Shown here in pieces: positions 4,650 to 5,612 of a DNA stretch of 5,612 bases (the first letter of the stretch is position 1; each line of letters opens with the position of its first letter). The stretch spans positions 1 through 5,612 of the forward strand of contig DMZB01000248.1 of assembly GCA_003482405.1 (NCBI GenBank), in the 5' to 3' direction. This DNA is from Lactobacillus sp. Its GTDB lineage: Bacteria; Bacillota; Bacilli; Lactobacillales; Lactobacillaceae. Below the pieces are notes generated by a model. That model worked only from the letters and a program-made list of their open reading frames with translations, was not told where the DNA came from and made no database searches. A program made the position numbers and the translations under genes.

Positions 4650-4691
4650 ACCGTTTGGATGAATGTCCCATCTTCGTCCAAACGGTTTTTT
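4650..4691 (+). terminator. First terminator in the permease leader
   Basis: A 14-bp stem with one wobble (4650-4663 with 4673-4686) and a nine-base loop is followed by a run of six T (4686-4691). It lies 84 bases after the leader frame's stop codon and about 95 bases before the permease ATG. Unless read through, it would end transcription from the 4432 promoter. Confidence 0.85.
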
Positions 4692-4724
4692 GATGGCAAT
4701 CAACGTGCGATTGTTCACTAAAAT

Positions 4725-4768
4725 AACTGGTGTTTTTGGCGAAGTGCTGAAAATACCAGTTTTTATTT
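4725..4768 (+). terminator. Second terminator-like hairpin directly before the permease ribosome site
   Basis: AACTGGT (4725-4731) pairs perfectly with ACCAGTT (4755-4761). The stem continues inward through GTTTTT with GAAAAT (two wobbles), giving about 13 pairs, and TTTTATTT follows. The T-tract ends a few bases before AAAAGGAG, the permease ribosome site. No promoter with a proper -35/-10 pair fits between it and the gene. Confidence 0.65.
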
Positions 4769-4786
4769 ATAAAAGGAGAACCGCCA

Positions 4787-5612
4787 ATGTCACTTTTAGA
4801 TAAAATGCTCAAGAAAGAATCACTCGATAATTATATCGACGCCGATAGCCGCCTGATTAAATCCATGTCCGCATGGGACCTTGTTGCGCTGGGCATTGGA
4901 GCCGTAATTGGAACCGGGATCTTCATTCTACCCGGAACCGTCGCCGCCACTAAATCTGGTCCTGCCATTATTTTATCCTTCATCGTAGCGGCCTTTGTGT
5001 GTGGCTTGGCTGCAATGTGCTACGCTGAGTTTTCATCTGCGCTGCCAATCGCTGGCTCTGCCTATTCTTATGGCAATGTGGTCTACGGCCAGTTCATTGG
5101 TTGGATTCTCGGATGGGCACTCGTTTTGGAATATATGTTATCCGTTGCAGCCGTATCCACTGGTTGGGCCGCCTACTTCAATTCGTTGATCTCCGGATTT
5201 GGCATTCATATGCCAAAAGCGCTCTCTGGGGCGTTTGATCCTGCTCATGGTACCTACATCAACTTAGTGGCCGTGCTGATCGTGCTCTTTGTTGCCTGGT
5301 TATTGAGTAACGGAATGAAAACTTCGACGCGTGTGCAAAATATCATGGTGGCGGTCAAAATCGTCATTATCTTAATTTTCGTACTGGTCGGTCTCTTCTA
5401 TGTCAAACCAGCCAACTGGCATCCGTTCTTTCCATATAAAGGTGGTGTGCTCGCCGGCGCCTCAGCTGTCTTCTTCGCTTTCTTAGGTTTCGACGTTGTG
5501 GCGGCCTCCGCGGCAGAAGTTAAGAATCCCAAAAAGAACATGCCCATCGGTATCATTGGCACACTGATCGTTGCTTCTATCTTATACATTGCTGTTTCAA
5601 TCGTTCTAACTG
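4787..5612 (+). CDS. APC-superfamily amino acid permease, YfnA/CAT-like (partial, 3' end outside window)
   Basis: The first 275 residues are present and the frame is open at the window edge; the family usually has about 450-480 residues and 12 helices. A hydrophilic N-terminus (1-28) is followed by WDLVALGIGAVIGTGIFILPG (30-50), the unwound first helix with the GIGAVIGTGIF substrate-binding signature of APC transporters. Further helices lie at about 60-82, 100-135, 158-174, 185-206, 219-242 and 254 onward. FFAFLGFDVVAASAAEVKNPKKNMP (229-253) matches the conserved helix-6 to loop region of cationic/branched-chain amino acid transporters. These proteins import amino acids by proton coupling; the substrate cannot be told from the sequence. 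An oddity is that SAAEVKNP replaces the more usual AAEEVKNP, so the first glutamate is alanine. The start is set by AAAAGGAG about eight bases upstream. Expression probably depends on the long leader from 4467. Confidence 0.93.
   Translation, partial: MSLLDKMLKKESLDNYIDADSRLIKSMSAWDLVALGIGAVIGTGIFILPGTVAATKSGPAIILSFIVAAFVCGLAAMCYAEFSSALPIAGSAYSYGNVVYGQFIGWILGWALVLEYMLSVAAVSTGWAAYFNSLISGFGIHMPKALSGAFDPAHGTYINLVAVLIVLFVAWLLSNGMKTSTRVQNIMVAVKIVIILIFVLVGLFYVKPANWHPFFPYKGGVLAGASAVFFAFLGFDVVAASAAEVKNPKKNMPIGIIGTLIVASILYIAVSIVLT

Noticed and set aside
4467..4786. T-box leader for the permease
   Set aside because: No AGGGTGG-type anti-terminator sequence or specifier stem is seen anywhere between the promoter and the permease.
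4624..4812. Minus-strand open frame over the terminators
   Set aside because: It crosses both terminator hairpins and the permease start and has no ribosome site.
1..5612. Insertion sequence, CRISPR array, tRNA or rRNA
   Set aside because: No transposase frame, regularly spaced repeats, cloverleaf or rRNA-like stretch was found on either strand.

Overview
The window looks like part of a chromosome from a lactic acid bacterium of the Lactobacillaceae. The grounds are purine-rich Shine-Dalgarno sites before each main gene, many intrinsic terminators, a compact Fur-family regulator with a Cys4 zinc site, a second guanylate-kinase-like protein and a YfnA/CAT-type amino acid permease. The genus cannot be fixed from the sequence. 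No insertion sequence, tRNA, rRNA or CRISPR array is visible.

Left part (1-1800, all on the minus strand). Positions 1-27 are the first nine codons of a gene that resembles an ABC transporter ATPase. Upstream of it is a two-gene operon ending in a hairpin at 120-165: a Ser/Thr/Asp-rich single-pass membrane protein (1669-1196) and, 18 nt later, a protein with two N-terminal membrane helices and a soluble domain (1177-203). Next comes a Fur-family repressor (2272-1835), with its own terminator at 1771-1800, a promoter and an inverted repeat close to a Zur box. Metal-site spacing and the operator both favour a zinc regulator.

Middle (2397-3905, minus strand). A guanylate-kinase-like gene (3905-3348) is followed by a promoter at 3261-3233 and a transcribed, highly self-complementary stretch ending in a UUCG-loop terminator at 3051-3080. 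This is a candidate small RNA of about 175 nt with a rod-like fold resembling 6S RNA. An AT-rich orphan gene (3029-2397), possibly of a PBECR-type nuclease family, begins only 21 nt after that terminator, so the RNA may also act as its attenuated leader. The correct start of this gene is the ATG at 3029; an upstream GTG lies inside the terminator.

Right part (3906-5612). The leader of the guanylate-kinase-like gene (about 4219-3906, minus) contains a compact multi-hairpin RNA closed by a perfect 10-bp stem. On the plus strand, a strong promoter (4432-4460), a Fur-box-like inverted repeat (4473-4489), an 18-codon reading frame, mutually exclusive hairpins and two tandem terminator-like hairpins precede an amino acid permease that runs off the end (4787-5612). 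No T-box is present, so this roughly 320-nt leader is the best candidate in the window for an undescribed regulatory system. All RNA folds were made by eye and have not been computed.
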